A DNA stretch of 5,491 bases from an uncultured Clostridia bacterium. GTDB taxonomy: Bacteria > Bacillota > Clostridia > Oscillospirales > Ruminococcaceae. Below the pieces are notes generated by a model. It saw only the letters and a program-made list of their open reading frames with translations. It searched no databases and had not been told where the DNA came from. Shown in pieces: positions 4,834-5,491 of the stretch. Location: positions 1 to 5,491 of the forward strand of contig CALERQ010000164.1 in NCBI GenBank assembly GCA_937907305.1, in the 5' to 3' direction. Numbering within the stretch: position 1 is the stretch's first letter; the number at the start of each line of letters is the position of its first letter. Both the position numbers and the translations under genes were made by a program.

Positions 4834-5491
4834 ATGATGGAAAAGTACGAGATGCAGCGGCAGATCGGTCCCAGCATCTGCGATGCCAGCGGGAAGCTGA
4901 GCCACGCGGAGGCCTTTGGGCTGTTTATGGATATTGCTTCCTTCCACGCGGAGCGGATCGGCGTGGGACTGGGCGCGATGGCACAGAAGAACCTTTTTTG
5001 GCTGACAGTAAAGACGCAGGTGAATTTTATCCGGAGGCCACGGATGCTGCAGGATGTAACACTGGAGACATGGCCGGAGCAGCCGGATAAAATGCGCGGC
5101 AACCGCAGCTACATCATGCGCTGTGGAGAGGATGTGATCCTGACCGGCAAGACGGAATGGGCGGTTATTAATACTGCGACCCACAAACTGGTGCCGCTGG
5201 AGGGTATTTATCCGGCGGAATTGTGCTTTGAAAATGGGACAGCAGCGCCGGAGCCTTTTGCCCGGATCACGGATCATTTTGAAGGGATAGAGCCTTACGC
5301 CGAATACCAGGTGCGCTCCACGGATATTGATGTGGGCGGCCACATGAATAACACCGCCTATGTGCGGATGATCATGGGTAGTCTTTCCAACGAGGAGCGC
5401 AAGGCTCTGCCCATCCGGCGGATGGATGTCATCTTCCGGGCCTCCTGCTACGAAGGAAATGTGCTGAGCTTCCGCCACAAAGAGACGGAGG
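4834..5491 (+). CDS. Acyl-ACP thioesterase, 3' end cut by the window
   Basis: Acyl-ACP thioesterases hydrolyse acyl chains from acyl carrier protein, ending fatty-acid elongation and releasing free fatty acids in the cytoplasm. The frame is open from ATG 4834 to the window edge: 219 codons plus one base of a protein usually near 240-250 residues. Two hotdog halves are visible. The first has AEAFGLFMDIASFHAERIGVG (about 25-45), the FWLTVKTQVNFIRRPRM segment (55-71) and TEWAVIN (107-113). The second has the conserved RSTDIDVGGHMNNTAYVRM (161-179) holding D164, D166, H170 and N172/N173, which match the DxDxNxHVNNxxY catalytic segment of FatA/FatB-like enzymes, although the usual Asn before the His is Gly here. 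FRASCYEGNVLSF (201-213) follows. ATG 4834 is chosen because AAAGGA (4820-4825) is 8 nt upstream; ATG 4825 overlaps that site and ATG 4837 is farther away. It is divergent from the bile salt hydrolase gene. Confidence 0.9.
   Translation, partial: MMEKYEMQRQIGPSICDASGKLSHAEAFGLFMDIASFHAERIGVGLGAMAQKNLFWLTVKTQVNFIRRPRMLQDVTLETWPEQPDKMRGNRSYIMRCGEDVILTGKTEWAVINTATHKLVPLEGIYPAELCFENGTAAPEPFARITDHFEGIEPYAEYQVRSTDIDVGGHMNNTAYVRMIMGSLSNEERKALPIRRMDVIFRASCYEGNVLSFRHKETE

Noticed and set aside
4780..5478. 232-residue open frame on the - strand opposite the thioesterase
   Set aside because: The + strand frame shows both hotdog halves and the catalytic DxD...HMNN segment; the - strand one has His/Arg-rich shadow composition.

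Overview
The window looks like chromosomal DNA from a moderately GC-rich, gut-type Firmicute (class Clostridia). The basis is strong AGGAGG-type ribosome binding sites, a Gram-positive-style pst-phoU operon, VanG-type resistance gene remnants, a bile salt hydrolase and a clostridial-type acyl-ACP thioesterase. The genus cannot be told from the sequence alone.

Bases 1-2735 hold the 3' end of pstC followed by complete pstA, pstB and phoU. They are tightly packed (4-nt gap, 8-nt overlap, 1-nt overlap) on the + strand and end in a clear intrinsic terminator at 2751-2789. Together they encode the inner-membrane permease and ATPase of the high-affinity phosphate ABC transporter, plus the PhoU regulator that couples transporter state to the Pho response. 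The phosphate-binding protein gene pstS, the start of pstC and any Pho-box promoter lie upstream of the window.

Bases 2829-3704 are the most unusual part: a collapsed VanG-type glycopeptide-resistance locus. A promoter and strong RBS lead into a VanR-like response regulator. It has lost about 65 residues of its receiver by an in-frame deletion, including the phospho-acceptor Asp, and it also lacks the recognition helix of its DNA-binding domain. After a 40-nt hairpin with a T-rich tail comes the first ~112 residues of a VanG-like D-alanine-D-serine ligase. The kinase and the other van genes are absent, and the ligase stops abruptly 13 nt short of the end of the convergent next gene. The remaining pieces are still well conserved, which suggests fairly recent decay.

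Bases 3718-4689 (- strand) encode a complete choloylglycine hydrolase-family enzyme, most likely a bile salt hydrolase, with its catalytic Cys2 in place. A 144-bp divergent intergenic region carries back-to-back extended -10 promoter candidates. From 4834 (+ strand) to the window end runs an acyl-ACP thioesterase with the conserved D-x-D-x-x-x-H-x-N-N catalytic segment, cut by the window edge.

Overall this is a housekeeping phosphate-uptake operon, a resistance-locus scar, and a bile/lipid-related divergent gene pair. No tRNA, rRNA, CRISPR array or transposase gene was seen.
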